The notes: generated by a model not told the origin, from the letters alone. 64,000 nucleotides of DNA from Vulcanisaeta moutnovskia 768-28 (GCF_000190315.1 NC_015151.1:1178001-1242000); one strand, 5' to 3'. Positions 1-10,346 are shown, counted from the stretch's first letter. A program made the numbers and translations.

Positions 1-189
1 CTATACCACTACTCTGGAAAATACCAAGACCTCCTAGGAAGGCATAATTGTATATAGGTTTAAATTTTTTATTAAAAATTAATATTTTTCATATTATTCT
101 GAAATATATAGAATAATCTTTTATTATATTGGTTATAGATAAAATATCGTTTAAGCAATACTTATTAATATTTATGCATATATGCATGT

Positions 190-1599
190 ATGGGAATAAC
201 CGAGGGCATTATTAATGAATTGAAGAGAATTGTTGGTGAGAGTAATATTATTACTGATGAGGTTGAGCTTACGGTTTATGAGGCTGATGGTTCATTTGTA
301 TACACGGCCAAACCTGATGTGGTTGTTTTTCCTAGGTCCACTGAGGAGGTTGCTAAGGTCGTCAGAGTTGCTTGGGAGAATAGAATACCGATTGTTGGTC
401 GTGGATCAGGCACAAGCCTTAGTGGCGGTGCTCTGCCCATTGAGGGTGGTATTGTTGTTTCCCTAGCGAGGATGAATAGGGTCCTTGAGTTGGATATTGA
501 GAATGAGACGGCCACTGCGGAGGCCGGTGTCATTAATCTATGGGTCAGTGACGCCTTGGCTAAGTTTAATTATCAGTATCCAATAGATCTTGGTTATTAC
601 TTCCCGGCCGATCCAGGTAGTCAGAGGGTGGCTACGATAGGCGGTAATATCAGCCATAATGCGGGTGGTGTTAAGTGCTTTAAGTATGGTGTTACTGTGA
701 ATAATGTGCGTGGATTAAAGGTCGTACTTCCCAACGGTGAGATTAGGTTCTTTGGTGGTAAGGTTATTGAGAATCCCGGTTATGACATTGTTGGCATTAT
801 AAGTGGTTCTGAAGGCACGATGGCCATAGTCACCGAGGCCGTTTTAAGGATTGTTAGTAATTATGAGTCCGTAAAGACCATACTAGCCGCATTTAATTCA
901 ATTGAGGATGCAGGAACAGCAGTTTCCAGAATAATAAGTACCGGCATTAGACCAGTAGCCCTGGAGTTCATGGATAAGATTGCCGTCAATGCCATTGAGG
1001 CTGGTCCATGGGGCGGTGGATTACCCACTGATGCAGAGGCCATATTACTCATTGATGTTGAGGGTTCAGAACCTGGAACAAGCGCTGAGGCTAATAGGAT
1101 AATTGAAATACTTAAGTCATCCGGCGCATACATGGTTAAACTCGCCAGGGATAGAGCTGAGGCTAATAAGTGGTGGAGTGCCAGGAAGCAGGCCTTTGGC
1201 GCCATGGGCTTCGTAGGCCCTAACTACATTACTGGTGATGGTACAATACCTAGGAAGAAGTTACCTGAGGCGTTACATAGGATCAAGGAAGTTGGTAGTA
1301 AATACGGTTTTAGGATAGCCAATGTATTCCATGCTGGCGATGGCAACCTACACCCACTCATACTGTATGATGAGAGAAAGCCTGGTGAGAGGGAGAGAGC
1401 TTTGCAGGCTGAGGATGAGATACTTAGGATGTGTGTTGAGATTGGTGGTACAATAACTGGTGAGCATGGAGTTGGGTATTATAAGAAGCACCTAATTGGT
1501 TTGCTTTATACTGATTATGAATTGAATGTAATGAAGAACATAAAGTCCGTCTTCGATCCATTGGGTATTATGAACCCTGGGAAAATCTTTCCTGGGTGA
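190..1599 (+). CDS. glcD: FAD-linked oxidase, GlcD-like (glycolate / D-lactate dehydrogenase catalytic subunit)
   Basis: This is the flavin subunit that oxidises a 2-hydroxy acid such as glycolate or D-lactate to the 2-oxo acid. The N-terminal FAD-binding PCMH domain spans about residues 38-220, with the GRGSGTSLSGG phosphate-binding stretch near residue 70 and IGGNISHNAGG near 150. The C-terminal FAD-oxidase domain carries HAGDGNLH at 381-388 and GEHG at 424-427, histidine motifs typical of the family, and the closing NPGKIFP. The length of 469 residues is normal. An A/T-rich TATA-like stretch lies just before the ATG, suggesting a short or absent leader. It heads a three-gene operon with the GlcE-like and GlcF-like genes, and a lactate-type permease follows. 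The family is clear; whether the substrate is glycolate, D-lactate or another 2-hydroxy acid cannot be read from the sequence. Confidence 0.9.
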   Translation: MGITEGIINELKRIVGESNIITDEVELTVYEADGSFVYTAKPDVVVFPRSTEEVAKVVRVAWENRIPIVGRGSGTSLSGGALPIEGGIVVSLARMNRVLELDIENETATAEAGVINLWVSDALAKFNYQYPIDLGYYFPADPGSQRVATIGGNISHNAGGVKCFKYGVTVNNVRGLKVVLPNGEIRFFGGKVIENPGYDIVGIISGSEGTMAIVTEAVLRIVSNYESVKTILAAFNSIEDAGTAVSRIISTGIRPVALEFMDKIAVNAIEAGPWGGGLPTDAEAILLIDVEGSEPGTSAEANRIIEILKSSGAYMVKLARDRAEANKWWSARKQAFGAMGFVGPNYITGDGTIPRKKLPEALHRIKEVGSKYGFRIANVFHAGDGNLHPLILYDERKPGERERALQAEDEILRMCVEIGGTITGEHGVGYYKKHLIGLLYTDYELNVMKNIKSVFDPLGIMNPGKIFPG

Positions 1600-1603
1600 T
1601 TGA

Positions 1604-2794
1604 ATGACCCTGGAAATAGCACTTAGGAATATTGAGAGGGAGGTTAGTAATGATTCAGTTAGGGAACCAACGAATAAGTACATAATTGACGGGCTATCAC
1701 CTAAGGTCGTGCTATATCCAAGGGACATTAATGAACTAAGTGTAATAATGAAGAATGTGAGTAGAGAGAAATTGAGTGTAATACCCATTGTTAATGGGTC
1801 GAAGGTTTTCATGGGGAATGTACCTAAGTCGTATGATGTCGCGCTTGACTTAAGCCGTGTACATAAGGTTATAGAGCCAGATCCTGAGGAGATGGTTGGT
1901 ACTTACGGAGTTAGTGCATCATTTAATGAGACTCAGGAAGCGCTTAAGAGAGTGGGTAGAAGGTTACCAATTGATCCACCTTTGTCGAACTACTCAAGCA
2001 TCGGTGGTATATTCTCATGTAATCTATTTGGTCCTCTGACATACATCTTCATGACAACAAGGGATATAACACTTAGGGTTAGGGCCGTAATGCCTGATGG
2101 TACCATTGTTAGATGGGGCACTGGAATGATTAAGGATGTTGCTGGCTATAACATAAAGAGACTTTTCATAGGTTCCTGCGGCTCTCTAGGCATTATTTAT
2201 GAGGTTATGTCGAGAATAGCGGCAATTCCTGATGTAATAGCAGTAGCCAAGGTAGATAAGGAACTTGGCTTATTGATCACCAGGAGGTTAAAGCCCTATG
2301 GAGTCATCATAATTAATGGCACTATGTATCTTAGGTTTGAGGGTATTAGGGAGGAGGTTGAGTATCGTCTAAGTAAGTTGGGTGAAGTTTCAAAAATTGA
2401 GGTTTTCTATGGTAATGAGGCCGATGGATTATGGTATAGATTAACATCAATTAATGAAATATTTAACTATAGTGTTGTGCTTAAGGTAATAACCCCGCAG
2501 GCCAAATTAGAGAATGCTGTGAAGGAGTTACCAAGTGATTACTTGGTTAAGATGCCCATGATTGGTGAGGCTTATCTTGGCATTAATAGTATTGATATTA
2601 ACACCCTAAATGCCGCTAGGGAGAGAATTAATGACTTGGGTGGTTACCTGGTAATTTTGAAGGCACCTGTTGATATTAAGCGTGGCATTGATGTCTGGGG
2701 CATTGGTCAGAATATTGATATTATGTCAAAAATGAAATCTGTCTTTGACCCAGCAGGTATAATGAATCCAGGTAGGTTTGTGGGTGGTCTATGA
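1604..2794 (+). CDS. glcE: FAD-binding oxidase subunit, GlcE-like
   Basis: This is a second, smaller FAD-binding protein of the PCMH type (396 residues), as in GlcE of the glycolate oxidase complex. The N-terminal domain has the LYPRDINELSVI strand-helix start typical of FAD_binding_4, then the PIDPPLSNYSSIGG and IKDVAGYNIKRLFIGSCG stretches that match the GlcE pattern of D-V-A-G-Y-D. The C-terminus ends FDPAGIMNPGR. It begins 4 bases after the glcD stop codon, and its own stop overlaps the next start (ATGA), so translation is probably coupled. It is likely a structural or electron-transfer partner of the GlcD-like subunit. The second half is divergent from bacterial GlcE, so the subunit assignment rests partly on gene order. 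Confidence 0.82.
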   Translation: MTLEIALRNIEREVSNDSVREPTNKYIIDGLSPKVVLYPRDINELSVIMKNVSREKLSVIPIVNGSKVFMGNVPKSYDVALDLSRVHKVIEPDPEEMVGTYGVSASFNETQEALKRVGRRLPIDPPLSNYSSIGGIFSCNLFGPLTYIFMTTRDITLRVRAVMPDGTIVRWGTGMIKDVAGYNIKRLFIGSCGSLGIIYEVMSRIAAIPDVIAVAKVDKELGLLITRRLKPYGVIIINGTMYLRFEGIREEVEYRLSKLGEVSKIEVFYGNEADGLWYRLTSINEIFNYSVVLKVITPQAKLENAVKELPSDYLVKMPMIGEAYLGINSIDINTLNAARERINDLGGYLVILKAPVDIKRGIDVWGIGQNIDIMSKMKSVFDPAGIMNPGRFVGGL

Positions 2795-4059
2795 TGAGTA
2801 ATGACTTGTATAAGAGGATTATTGAGGAGGGACTTAATGAGACCTATAAGTGTGTACACTGTGGTTTTTGCCTACCAACATGCCCAACCTACAGGGCTAC
2901 ATGGAATGAAGCAGATAGCCCGAGGGGTAGGATATACCTAGTCAAGGCATTGCTAACGGGTAAGTTACAACCCACTGAAACCCTGCTTAAGCATCTCGAT
3001 GCCTGCGTAATATGTAGAAGATGCGAAACTGCATGCCCATCTGGTGTTCAATATAGTAAGGTAATTGATGCGGCGTATGCATATTTAGGCAGTAAATTAA
3101 CGAACTACGGATACCCATGGCACATTAGAACTGGGTTCCAGCTTATTGAGAACCCAACAATAATAAAGTTAGCATTATCGGTGTCAAGCTCATTGCCTGG
3201 AATACCAAGGCATATGAAGGGCTTTGCCAGGTCAAGAAATGAGGAAAAACTCAATGATACGCTTGGTAGGGTGTTTAAGGTACCAAAAGACAAAATTAAT
3301 AGGGGTAGGGTACTGTTATTCGTGACTGAATCATGCGTTGCTTGGCAATCACACACCCACTTGGTTTATGCAACCATCAGAGTGCTTACTTGGAATGGCT
3401 TTGAGGTTGTTGTGCCCAGGGAATTTAAGTGCTGTGGTGCACCATACATGCACATGGGAATGTTCAATAAGGCTCTTGAGCTCGCAAAACACAACGTTGA
3501 TGTATTGAATAGGTATGAGAAGACTTATGGAATAGACTATGTCGTGGTTCCAGACTCAGGTGGTTGCCAGGCCCAATGGCTTGAGTATGAGAAGTTACTC
3601 AATATGAACCTGAACCTTAGACAGAAGGTAATGAATACATTACAGTTACTTGACAAGGTTGGACTAATTGGCGAACTCGGCCCAGTTAAGATGAGAGTAT
3701 CAATACAACATAGTTGTCACCTAATGAATGTAGTTAAGGTTCATGACGCAGTACTTAGGGTGGTTAGTAAGATACCAGGTCTCGAAATCAAAGGCTTAGA
3801 TACAGCCGATATTTGCTGCGGTGCAGGTATGATGTACCCAGATAGACATCCAGACATTGCCCGTGAAATAACTAGGCAGAAGCTTGAGGATCTAATGCGA
3901 CATAAACCTGAGGCATTAATATTAGAGAGCGTGACCTGTAAGGCGCATTGGGCAAACATCATTAGGGACAATAACCTGGCTGTCAAATTACTATATCCAA
4001 CAGAGCTACTTGATATGTCATATATATCTGGTGGAAATCCAGGGTATGAAATATTATAA
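2791..4059 (+). CDS. glcF: Iron-sulfur heterodisulfide-reductase-like subunit, GlcF-like
   Basis: This subunit accepts electrons from the flavoprotein. Two ferredoxin-type [4Fe-4S] motifs are visible: C21, C24, C27, C31 and C72, C75, C78, C82. Two CCG (cysteine-rich) domains follow, with CCG at 214-216 and 342-344, as in GlcF, LldE and HdrB relatives. At 422 residues it is the usual size. The start ATG overlaps the glcE stop by four bases. With the two upstream flavoproteins it forms a GlcDEF-type complex probably facing the cytoplasm and passing electrons to the quinone pool or another acceptor. The final acceptor is not evident here. Confidence 0.88.
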   Translation: MMSNDLYKRIIEEGLNETYKCVHCGFCLPTCPTYRATWNEADSPRGRIYLVKALLTGKLQPTETLLKHLDACVICRRCETACPSGVQYSKVIDAAYAYLGSKLTNYGYPWHIRTGFQLIENPTIIKLALSVSSSLPGIPRHMKGFARSRNEEKLNDTLGRVFKVPKDKINRGRVLLFVTESCVAWQSHTHLVYATIRVLTWNGFEVVVPREFKCCGAPYMHMGMFNKALELAKHNVDVLNRYEKTYGIDYVVVPDSGGCQAQWLEYEKLLNMNLNLRQKVMNTLQLLDKVGLIGELGPVKMRVSIQHSCHLMNVVKVHDAVLRVVSKIPGLEIKGLDTADICCGAGMMYPDRHPDIAREITRQKLEDLMRHKPEALILESVTCKAHWANIIRDNNLAVKLLYPTELLDMSYISGGNPGYEIL

Positions 4060-4175
4060 ATAGAGTTCAGTATTAACGTGTAATTTTACAAACATAATTT
4101 AAATAGTTAAAAATAAAATATACATAGTATTTTTTACATTATACAAATATAAAATGCTTATCCATAATGATAATG

Positions 4176-4190
4176 TTTAAAATTATAAAC
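4176..4190 (+). promoter_or_regulatory. TATA box of the lctP-type permease gene
   Basis: The AT-rich stretch TTTAAAATTATAAAC is centred about 25 bases before the ATG at 4208. That is the archaeal spacing for a transcript starting at or next to the start codon, so the permease is probably transcribed separately from the glcDEF-like operon and is leaderless. Confidence 0.5.
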
Positions 4191-4207
4191 AAATATTAAT
4201 ATATAGT

Positions 4208-5806
4208 ATGTTTACTCAACCCTTAAATCCGACGGGCAATATAGCATTAACGGCGTTGGCGGCTTTAATACCCATAATAGTACTATTAATATTATTAGCT
4301 GGTTTAAGGATGTCCGCCTGGCTCGCTACACTAATTGGTTCTATAGTAACTATATTAGTGGCAATACCCCTTTGGCACAGCCCTCCAGTAGAGACTATCG
4401 AGGCTTGGATCATTGGCGCATTAGTTGGGTTCTGGTACATAACATGGATAACCATTTGGGGCGTCACAATATACAACACGCTAGCCTTGACAGGGAAGTT
4501 TGACGTATTTAGGGATTGGGTTGTGGCTAATGCAACAAGTGATGCGAGGGTTCAAGCAATATTGCTAGCTTGGTCCTTTGGCGCACTCATGGAGGGACTT
4601 GTGGGGTTTGGATACCCCTGGGCAATTGTTTCACCATTACTAGTTGCACTTGGTTATGACTGGATTAGGGCAATACAGACGTCCGCATTAGCGAATAACG
4701 CTCCCGTATCATTCGGTGCCCTTGGTACACCAGTAATTGCACTTTCCCTTGTTACTGGTATTCCATTAATGGCCATGTCAGCAGCAGTAGGTAGGGTTGT
4801 AGCTCTTTTAGCTGTTTTTGTACCATTTATATTATTGATTATTGTGGATGGAGTTAGGGGCTTGAAAGATGCATGGCCAGTTGCATTAATTGGTGGGTTG
4901 GGTTATATTACTGGACAATTTCCAGTATCTAATTACCTAGGCCCATACTTACCAGACATTGCTGGCTCATTGATATCATTCTTTATACTATTAGCATTCC
5001 TTAGGGTATGGAGACCGAGACGAATAATAACGTTTGGATCGCAGTCAACAAATGGTTCAGGGCAGCAAAGGAAGTTTACGACAAAGGATGTTGTTATGGC
5101 GTGGTTACCTTTCATTATATTGATAATCGTTGTTACATTATGGACCGGCCCCTGGTCACCACTGCCTCATTTCATAATAACTACCTGGTCCGTAAAGGCA
5201 TACTCAACAGTACTTCATAAGGTAGTTGCTGTGGCTTTTGAGGTGAATCCCTTTGTTGCTGGTACGTCAATATTCGTATCATGGTTAATAATATGGGCTA
5301 TACTTGGTGCGAGCCCTAAGGTGTTCGTAGAGTCACTAAAGAGAATGTGGCATCAGATGTGGGGTGCAATATTAACTGGGTTTTTCGTGGTTGGATTGGC
5401 ATATGTATTTAATTATTCAGGTATGGCATACTCATTGGCATATGCAAGTTCTCTTGTCGGACTCATCTTTGTTATTATATCACCCTTTTTAGGCTTCATA
5501 GGTGCTGCCCTATCTGGTAGTAACACTGCTAGCAATACGTTATTTGGCGCGTTACAAGCCGCTGTTGGTAAGTTGCTAGGTTTACCTGCACCATTATTAC
5601 CAGCTGCGAACTCAGTAGGTTCTGAGTTAGGGAAGCCTGTTGCTCCTCAAACCGTCAGTGTTGGTGTATCAACTACACCATACGTTAGGAAGGAGGGTAT
5701 AATAGTTAGGAGGAATTTGCCTTGGGCGATAATGTATGTATTCTATCTAATATTTATAATATCATTATATGCGTTTGTATTTCCATGGGCTATGCCAAAG
5801 ATTTAA
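4208..5806 (+). CDS. lctP: L-lactate permease family transporter (LctP/GlcA)
   Basis: This is a polytopic membrane protein of 532 residues with about twelve to fourteen hydrophobic segments. It has the LctP signatures EGLVGFGYPWAI and the NNAPVSFGALGTPVI stretch after the fourth or fifth helix, and a late GSNTASNTLFGALQ motif. Members import lactate and glycolate with protons. It lies on the same strand 148 bases after the GlcDEF-like genes, so uptake and oxidation of the same 2-hydroxy acid are probably linked. It has its own TATA box. The family call is firm; the choice between lactate and glycolate is open. Confidence 0.92.
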   Translation: MFTQPLNPTGNIALTALAALIPIIVLLILLAGLRMSAWLATLIGSIVTILVAIPLWHSPPVETIEAWIIGALVGFWYITWITIWGVTIYNTLALTGKFDVFRDWVVANATSDARVQAILLAWSFGALMEGLVGFGYPWAIVSPLLVALGYDWIRAIQTSALANNAPVSFGALGTPVIALSLVTGIPLMAMSAAVGRVVALLAVFVPFILLIIVDGVRGLKDAWPVALIGGLGYITGQFPVSNYLGPYLPDIAGSLISFFILLAFLRVWRPRRIITFGSQSTNGSGQQRKFTTKDVVMAWLPFIILIIVVTLWTGPWSPLPHFIITTWSVKAYSTVLHKVVAVAFEVNPFVAGTSIFVSWLIIWAILGASPKVFVESLKRMWHQMWGAILTGFFVVGLAYVFNYSGMAYSLAYASSLVGLIFVIISPFLGFIGAALSGSNTASNTLFGALQAAVGKLLGLPAPLLPAANSVGSELGKPVAPQTVSVGVSTTPYVRKEGIIVRRNLPWAIMYVFYLIFIISLYAFVFPWAMPKI

Positions 5807-5887
5807 GTCGATAAGTAATATGTATTTTCTTATCTCAAAATTCATGATATATAATTCCATTATAATCAGTGAGTAATGATGATTAAA

Positions 5888-5898
5888 GTTATAAATAG
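5888..5898 (+). promoter_or_regulatory. TATA box of the homoserine kinase gene
   Basis: GTTATAAATAG is centred about 24 bases before the ATG at 5917. This spacing favours the ATG at 5917 over the in-frame TTG at 5911 as the real start of a leaderless message. Confidence 0.5.
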
Positions 5899-5916
5899 AC
5901 ACTATATTTATTGCCG

Positions 5917-6849
5917 ATGCCAATATGTATTAGGAGCCCAGCCTCTATAGCTAATTTAGGACCTGGATTCGATGTATTATCACTAGCCATTGCAGAGCCT
6001 TATGATGATGTTTACGTAAGGCTAAACCAGGGAGACGATTACATAGAATTTATTGGTAATTACTCTCATTACTTGCCTAGTGATTATAAATCCACGACTT
6101 TATATCCAGTCATTGAGGAGTTTAGGAGAATTACGGGCATTAACTTTAGTGTGCGCATCATAGTTAAGAAAGGCATTAGGCCAGCCAGTGGTTTAGGAAG
6201 TAGTGGCGCTGACGCTGCTGCAGTGGCCTACGCCCTAAATAAATTGCTCAATACGAACCTTGATACCAAGTCCCTAATTAGGATTGCGGCGCTAGGTGAG
6301 ACTGCCGCGGCTGGCACTCCACATATGGATAATGTGGCTGCATCCCTATTAGGCGGCTTAGTCATCATTAATCCAGTGACTGGAGACTTTGTTAGGATTG
6401 ATGTACCTAATAAATACTGGCTTTCAATAATCATAGCCGGTAATAAGCCCAGCACCAAAGAAATGCGTAGGTTATTGCCTAGCACAATAGACATGGGCAG
6501 CCTTAAGAATAATTCTGCCTACGTATCAATGTTCATCTACTCATTTATTTCCGGTAATAAGGAAATATTGAGTAAGGCATTAATGGGCGATACAATTGTC
6601 GAACCCATAAGGGCTAAGTTTTACCCACATTACAATGCTGCTAAGGAGACTCTACTCAAGGCTGGTGCCATTGGCGTTGCCCTTGCTGGCGCTGGTCCAT
6701 CGATTTTTGGATTATTTGACCACGAACCACCTAAGGACAACATAGACAAAATGCTAGGGGCATATGGATTAAGGGATCATTTATTGATTGTTACGCGGCC
6801 AAGTAACATTGGAGTTCATGAAATACCCTGTGAAGGCCTAAATGCTTAA
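5917..6849 (+). CDS. thrB: Homoserine kinase
   Basis: This GHMP-family kinase phosphorylates L-homoserine in threonine synthesis. The N-terminal ANLGPGFDVL motif and the ATP-loop motif PASGLGSSGADAAA near residue 90 are both present. The C-terminal GAIGVALAGAGPSIFGL matches GHMP motif 3. The length of about 310 residues is standard. An in-frame TTG lies at 5911, but the ATG at 5917 sits at the right distance from a TATA box and is preferred. No other threonine gene is nearby. Confidence 0.93.
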   Translation: MPICIRSPASIANLGPGFDVLSLAIAEPYDDVYVRLNQGDDYIEFIGNYSHYLPSDYKSTTLYPVIEEFRRITGINFSVRIIVKKGIRPASGLGSSGADAAAVAYALNKLLNTNLDTKSLIRIAALGETAAAGTPHMDNVAASLLGGLVIINPVTGDFVRIDVPNKYWLSIIIAGNKPSTKEMRRLLPSTIDMGSLKNNSAYVSMFIYSFISGNKEILSKALMGDTIVEPIRAKFYPHYNAAKETLLKAGAIGVALAGAGPSIFGLFDHEPPKDNIDKMLGAYGLRDHLLIVTRPSNIGVHEIPCEGLNA

Positions 6850-6876
6850 TACCTACTCCATACTTTAGGCCCCTGC

Positions 6877-8001
6877 ATGGATGCGGTAATAATTGGTGGG
6901 GGTGTTTTGGGGACAGTATTAGCATACTTACTTACAGCAAGGGGTGTTAATGCCACTTTGATTAATTCAGGTTTTCAAAGGCCAAGGTTTCCGCTCATCC
7001 ATTCGAAACTCTTGAGGATATCTGAGGATATTAGGTTGGCGAGGATTAGTGAGGATGTCTATAGAGAATTATCGAGAGAGATTGGGATTAACGTGTTAAG
7101 GCCTATGGATTCCGTAACGATAATACCGAATACATGTTATGATGATACGTCGAGATTAATGAACATGTGGCATAACGTTGGTGTGAACACGCGCATAATA
7201 AGTGATGTTCGTGATTACGGAATTAAGGAAATTAATGAGAAGGAGGTTTATATACTTAGTACAAATGGTGATAATTTCGTTAATTTCCCATTATTAATGA
7301 AATATGTTCGTAATACTAATGGAATTAAATACATCAATGGTATAGCCAGAATTAAGCTTAGTGATGATGGCGTTAAGGCTCTAGTAAATAGTGAAATACT
7401 GCATGGCGATTATTTTATCATTACCGCTGGTGCCTGGAATTCCATAATTGCCAGGAATGCCAATCTAAGAATTCCATTATTACCTTATAAGTGTCAGGCA
7501 GCTGCATTTCTTAGTAGGAGAATTGACATTATTGTCTATGACTATGTGCTTGAAATTTACATAAGACCCCTCGGTTCCATAATCAACAATGCACTAGGTG
7601 CATTAGGGCTTTCTGTTATGGTTAGTGGTGATGGTAATTCCCGAGTTACCGAGCCAGGCAAGGAAGGAAGTGTTGACCGTGAATTCCTTAATGAGATAAA
7701 GAATAAGGTTAGAGCAAGATTGGGTAATGCACTACTTATTGGATCCAGGTTTGGTTTTTGCGAGAGTACTCCTGACATGAGGCCTGTGGTGGGTGTTGTT
7801 GGTTCAAATAATTTATTATTGATTGGTGGTTTTAATGGTTATGGGGCTGAGGTTGGTCCAGCATTGGCTATGGCCGTCGTTAATTACTTACTCGATGGTT
7901 CATGGCCTGATTATGCAAGGCCTTATCTTATTGATAGGTTCGGTAATGACTGGCCCAATATCTGGGATATCGATATTGAGGCCCATGAATTATGTGTATA
8001 A
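6877..8001 (+). CDS. FAD-dependent oxidoreductase of the DAO (D-amino acid / glycine / sarcosine oxidase) family
   Basis: The protein opens with a Rossmann FAD-binding motif (GGGVLGTVLAYLLTARG from residue 7). It ends with the DAO-family segment STPDMRPVVGVVG and then LLLIGGFNGYGAEVGPALA, which closes around the flavin. At 374 residues it resembles glycine, sarcosine or D-amino acid oxidases and dehydrogenases. It lies 27 bases after thrB and 38 bases before the helicase gene, so the three may be read together, but they have no clear shared function. Residues that would fix the substrate are not recognisable by eye. Confidence 0.75.
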   Translation: MDAVIIGGGVLGTVLAYLLTARGVNATLINSGFQRPRFPLIHSKLLRISEDIRLARISEDVYRELSREIGINVLRPMDSVTIIPNTCYDDTSRLMNMWHNVGVNTRIISDVRDYGIKEINEKEVYILSTNGDNFVNFPLLMKYVRNTNGIKYINGIARIKLSDDGVKALVNSEILHGDYFIITAGAWNSIIARNANLRIPLLPYKCQAAAFLSRRIDIIVYDYVLEIYIRPLGSIINNALGALGLSVMVSGDGNSRVTEPGKEGSVDREFLNEIKNKVRARLGNALLIGSRFGFCESTPDMRPVVGVVGSNNLLLIGGFNGYGAEVGPALAMAVVNYLLDGSWPDYARPYLIDRFGNDWPNIWDIDIEAHELCV

Positions 8002-8039
8002 TACGGCTTTAAACTCTTTATTAATTCTGCTGTGAGTTA

Positions 8040-10346
8040 ATGAATTGGTTGATTAAGTTGCGTGTTGGCGACTTACCACTACCAGACGTGTTAAGGGACT
8101 TCATAATCAAGGAAAGAGGTATCCAGGAGCTTTATCCACCTCAGGAGGAAGCTGTACGTAAGGGCTTATTCGATGGAAGAAATCTCGTAATGTGCACTAG
8201 TACGGCTACTGGGAAGACATTAATAGCTGAATTAGCAATGATAAATGCAGTACTCACCAGGGGAGTTAAGGCTGTATTAGTTGTTCCATTGAGGGCACTG
8301 GCCTATGAGAAGGCCAGGGACTTGAGGATTTATGAGAAGCTTGGTGTTAGGATTGCCGTTACAACGGGTGAGTATGATAAGGAGGATGCATGGCTTATGA
8401 ATTACGATATTGTCGTAACAACCTACGAGAAGCTTGATAGTTTATTGAGACATAAGGTTGATTGGCTTAAGCAGGTGGGTATTTTAATAATTGATGAGAT
8501 TCATTACATTGATGATGATAAGAGGGGGCCGACTATTGAGTCAATAATTGCTAAGGTAAAATCCCTGGGACTTAGTATGCAATTGCTGGCTTTATCAGCA
8601 ACTGTGGGTAATGCCGAGGAGATAGCCAAGTATCTTGACGCTGAACTTGTTGTTTCTGACTGGAGACCAGTCAAGCTTAGGGAGGGGGTTTATTATGATG
8701 GGGTTATCTACTACGCAGATGGTTCCAGGGAACCCATTAAAGACCTAGAGAATCCAGTATTATCGTTAGTAATGGATACAATATTTAATGGTGGTCAGAC
8801 GCTTGTCTTCACGAGCTCCAGGTCGAATACCGTGAAGCTATCTCAACAAATTGCTCATTACATATGTAATTACAACGTGAAAATAATAGAACCGAGAGAA
8901 TTAATGAAAGTATCCAATGCAATCCTTGAGACCTCACAGTCTAAATTGCTCGGTGAAGAGTTAGCGAAGATTGTTAGATGCGGTGTTGCCTTTCATCACG
9001 CAGGTTTAGACATGGATGTAAGATCCATCGTGGAGAACTCCTTTAGGGACAGGTTAATTAAGGCCGTGGTTGCAACAACTACGTTAGCCGCAGGCGTTAA
9101 TTTACCAGCTAGAAGGGTGATTATTCATGAGTATAGGAGATATGAACCTGGCTTTGGAATGGAGGAGCTCCCTATCATGGAGTATAAGCAGATGGCTGGT
9201 AGGGCCGGTAGGCCTGGGCTTGATCCATATGGTGAGGCAATACTAATTGCCAGGAGCGAGGATGAGGTTGATTACCTAATTAGAAATTACATAAATGCCA
9301 GGGTTGAGGATGTAAAGTCCAAGTTTCTCACTGATAAGAATCTAGCAACGCACATACTCTCAGCAATAGCCAGTGGCTATGCATTGAATATTGATGATGT
9401 GATGAGGTTTATATCATCAACTCTAGGCTACATTCAAGGTGGCTTCCATAGGAATGAATTCCTCAGAGATTTATTGAGGAGGAAGATTGATGATGTACTA
9501 AACTTCTTGGTTGAATCAGGATTTCTTGAAAGGAGAAACAATGATGTGGCGGCAACTGCCTTAGGCTCATTATTGAACACGCTTTACCTGGATCCGTATA
9601 CTGCGAATGTATATATTCGTGGACTTAGGTCTAGGAATGAGACCAATGACTTAGGCTATACACATTTAATTATTCAATCACCTGAGGTTCCGAAATTACG
9701 GGTTAGGAGAAATGAGTTTGACGATTATATAGAACTTGTTTTAGATAATTGGGATTATCTATTGATTAAGCCATCAATTACTAGGGATGAAATTGAGAAT
9801 GGTGAGTTTGAGGATGAGGAAATCGAGGATTACCTATCCACAATTAAGACAGCCGTAATGCTCCTTGACTGGGCCAATGAGGTCTCTGAGGATGAGTTGT
9901 ATAAGAATTATGATGTTGGCCCTGGCGATTTGAGGGTATATAGTGATTTAATGAATTGGTTAGCCAGTGCTGTGACAAGACTTGCCGGTGCCATCGGCAT
10001 GAGGAAGCATGAGGAGAGGCTGAATGTACTTAGGTGGAGGCTGATCTATGGTGTTAAGGAGGAATTAATAGAGCTTGTGATAAACCTTGAAGGCGTTGGT
10101 AGGACTAGGGCTAGGGCGCTTTATGACGCTGGTTTTAAGGACATTGCTGATATTGCAAATGCAGATCCAAAGGCTATAAGTATTATTAGGGGCTTTGGTG
10201 ATAGGCTTGCGCATTCAATAATTGAGCAGGCTAGGAGGCTAATTAAGGATGGTAAGGTCGTTAAGCCAACAATAATAGAGAGAGATAGGGAGGGTGGTAA
10301 GCAGGGATATACGAGGAGGAGGGGTTCGTTGCTTGATTACCTTTGA
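8040..10346 (+). CDS. hel308: Hel308-type superfamily 2 DNA helicase
   Basis: This is a 3'-to-5' DNA helicase used in archaeal replication-fork repair. The Walker A-like motif TSTATGKT lies at 53-60, the DEIH box at 152-155, the SAT motif near 186 and QMAGRAGRPG (motif VI) near 390. After the two RecA domains come a winged-helix region, a ratchet domain and a C-terminal helix-hairpin-helix (LEGVGRTRARALYDAGF) as expected for Hel308. The length of 768 residues is slightly above the usual 700-720 because of an Arg/Lys-rich tail. The DEIH in place of the common DEVH or DEIH variants is normal for archaea. Confidence 0.93.
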   Translation: MNWLIKLRVGDLPLPDVLRDFIIKERGIQELYPPQEEAVRKGLFDGRNLVMCTSTATGKTLIAELAMINAVLTRGVKAVLVVPLRALAYEKARDLRIYEKLGVRIAVTTGEYDKEDAWLMNYDIVVTTYEKLDSLLRHKVDWLKQVGILIIDEIHYIDDDKRGPTIESIIAKVKSLGLSMQLLALSATVGNAEEIAKYLDAELVVSDWRPVKLREGVYYDGVIYYADGSREPIKDLENPVLSLVMDTIFNGGQTLVFTSSRSNTVKLSQQIAHYICNYNVKIIEPRELMKVSNAILETSQSKLLGEELAKIVRCGVAFHHAGLDMDVRSIVENSFRDRLIKAVVATTTLAAGVNLPARRVIIHEYRRYEPGFGMEELPIMEYKQMAGRAGRPGLDPYGEAILIARSEDEVDYLIRNYINARVEDVKSKFLTDKNLATHILSAIASGYALNIDDVMRFISSTLGYIQGGFHRNEFLRDLLRRKIDDVLNFLVESGFLERRNNDVAATALGSLLNTLYLDPYTANVYIRGLRSRNETNDLGYTHLIIQSPEVPKLRVRRNEFDDYIELVLDNWDYLLIKPSITRDEIENGEFEDEEIEDYLSTIKTAVMLLDWANEVSEDELYKNYDVGPGDLRVYSDLMNWLASAVTRLAGAIGMRKHEERLNVLRWRLIYGVKEELIELVINLEGVGRTRARALYDAGFKDIADIANADPKAISIIRGFGDRLAHSIIEQARRLIKDGKVVKPTIIERDREGGKQGYTRRRGSLLDYL

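Noticed and set aside
1-189. Possible end or start of a gene upstream of glcD
   Set aside because: All frames on both strands are short and AT-rich; only promoter-like sequence is seen.
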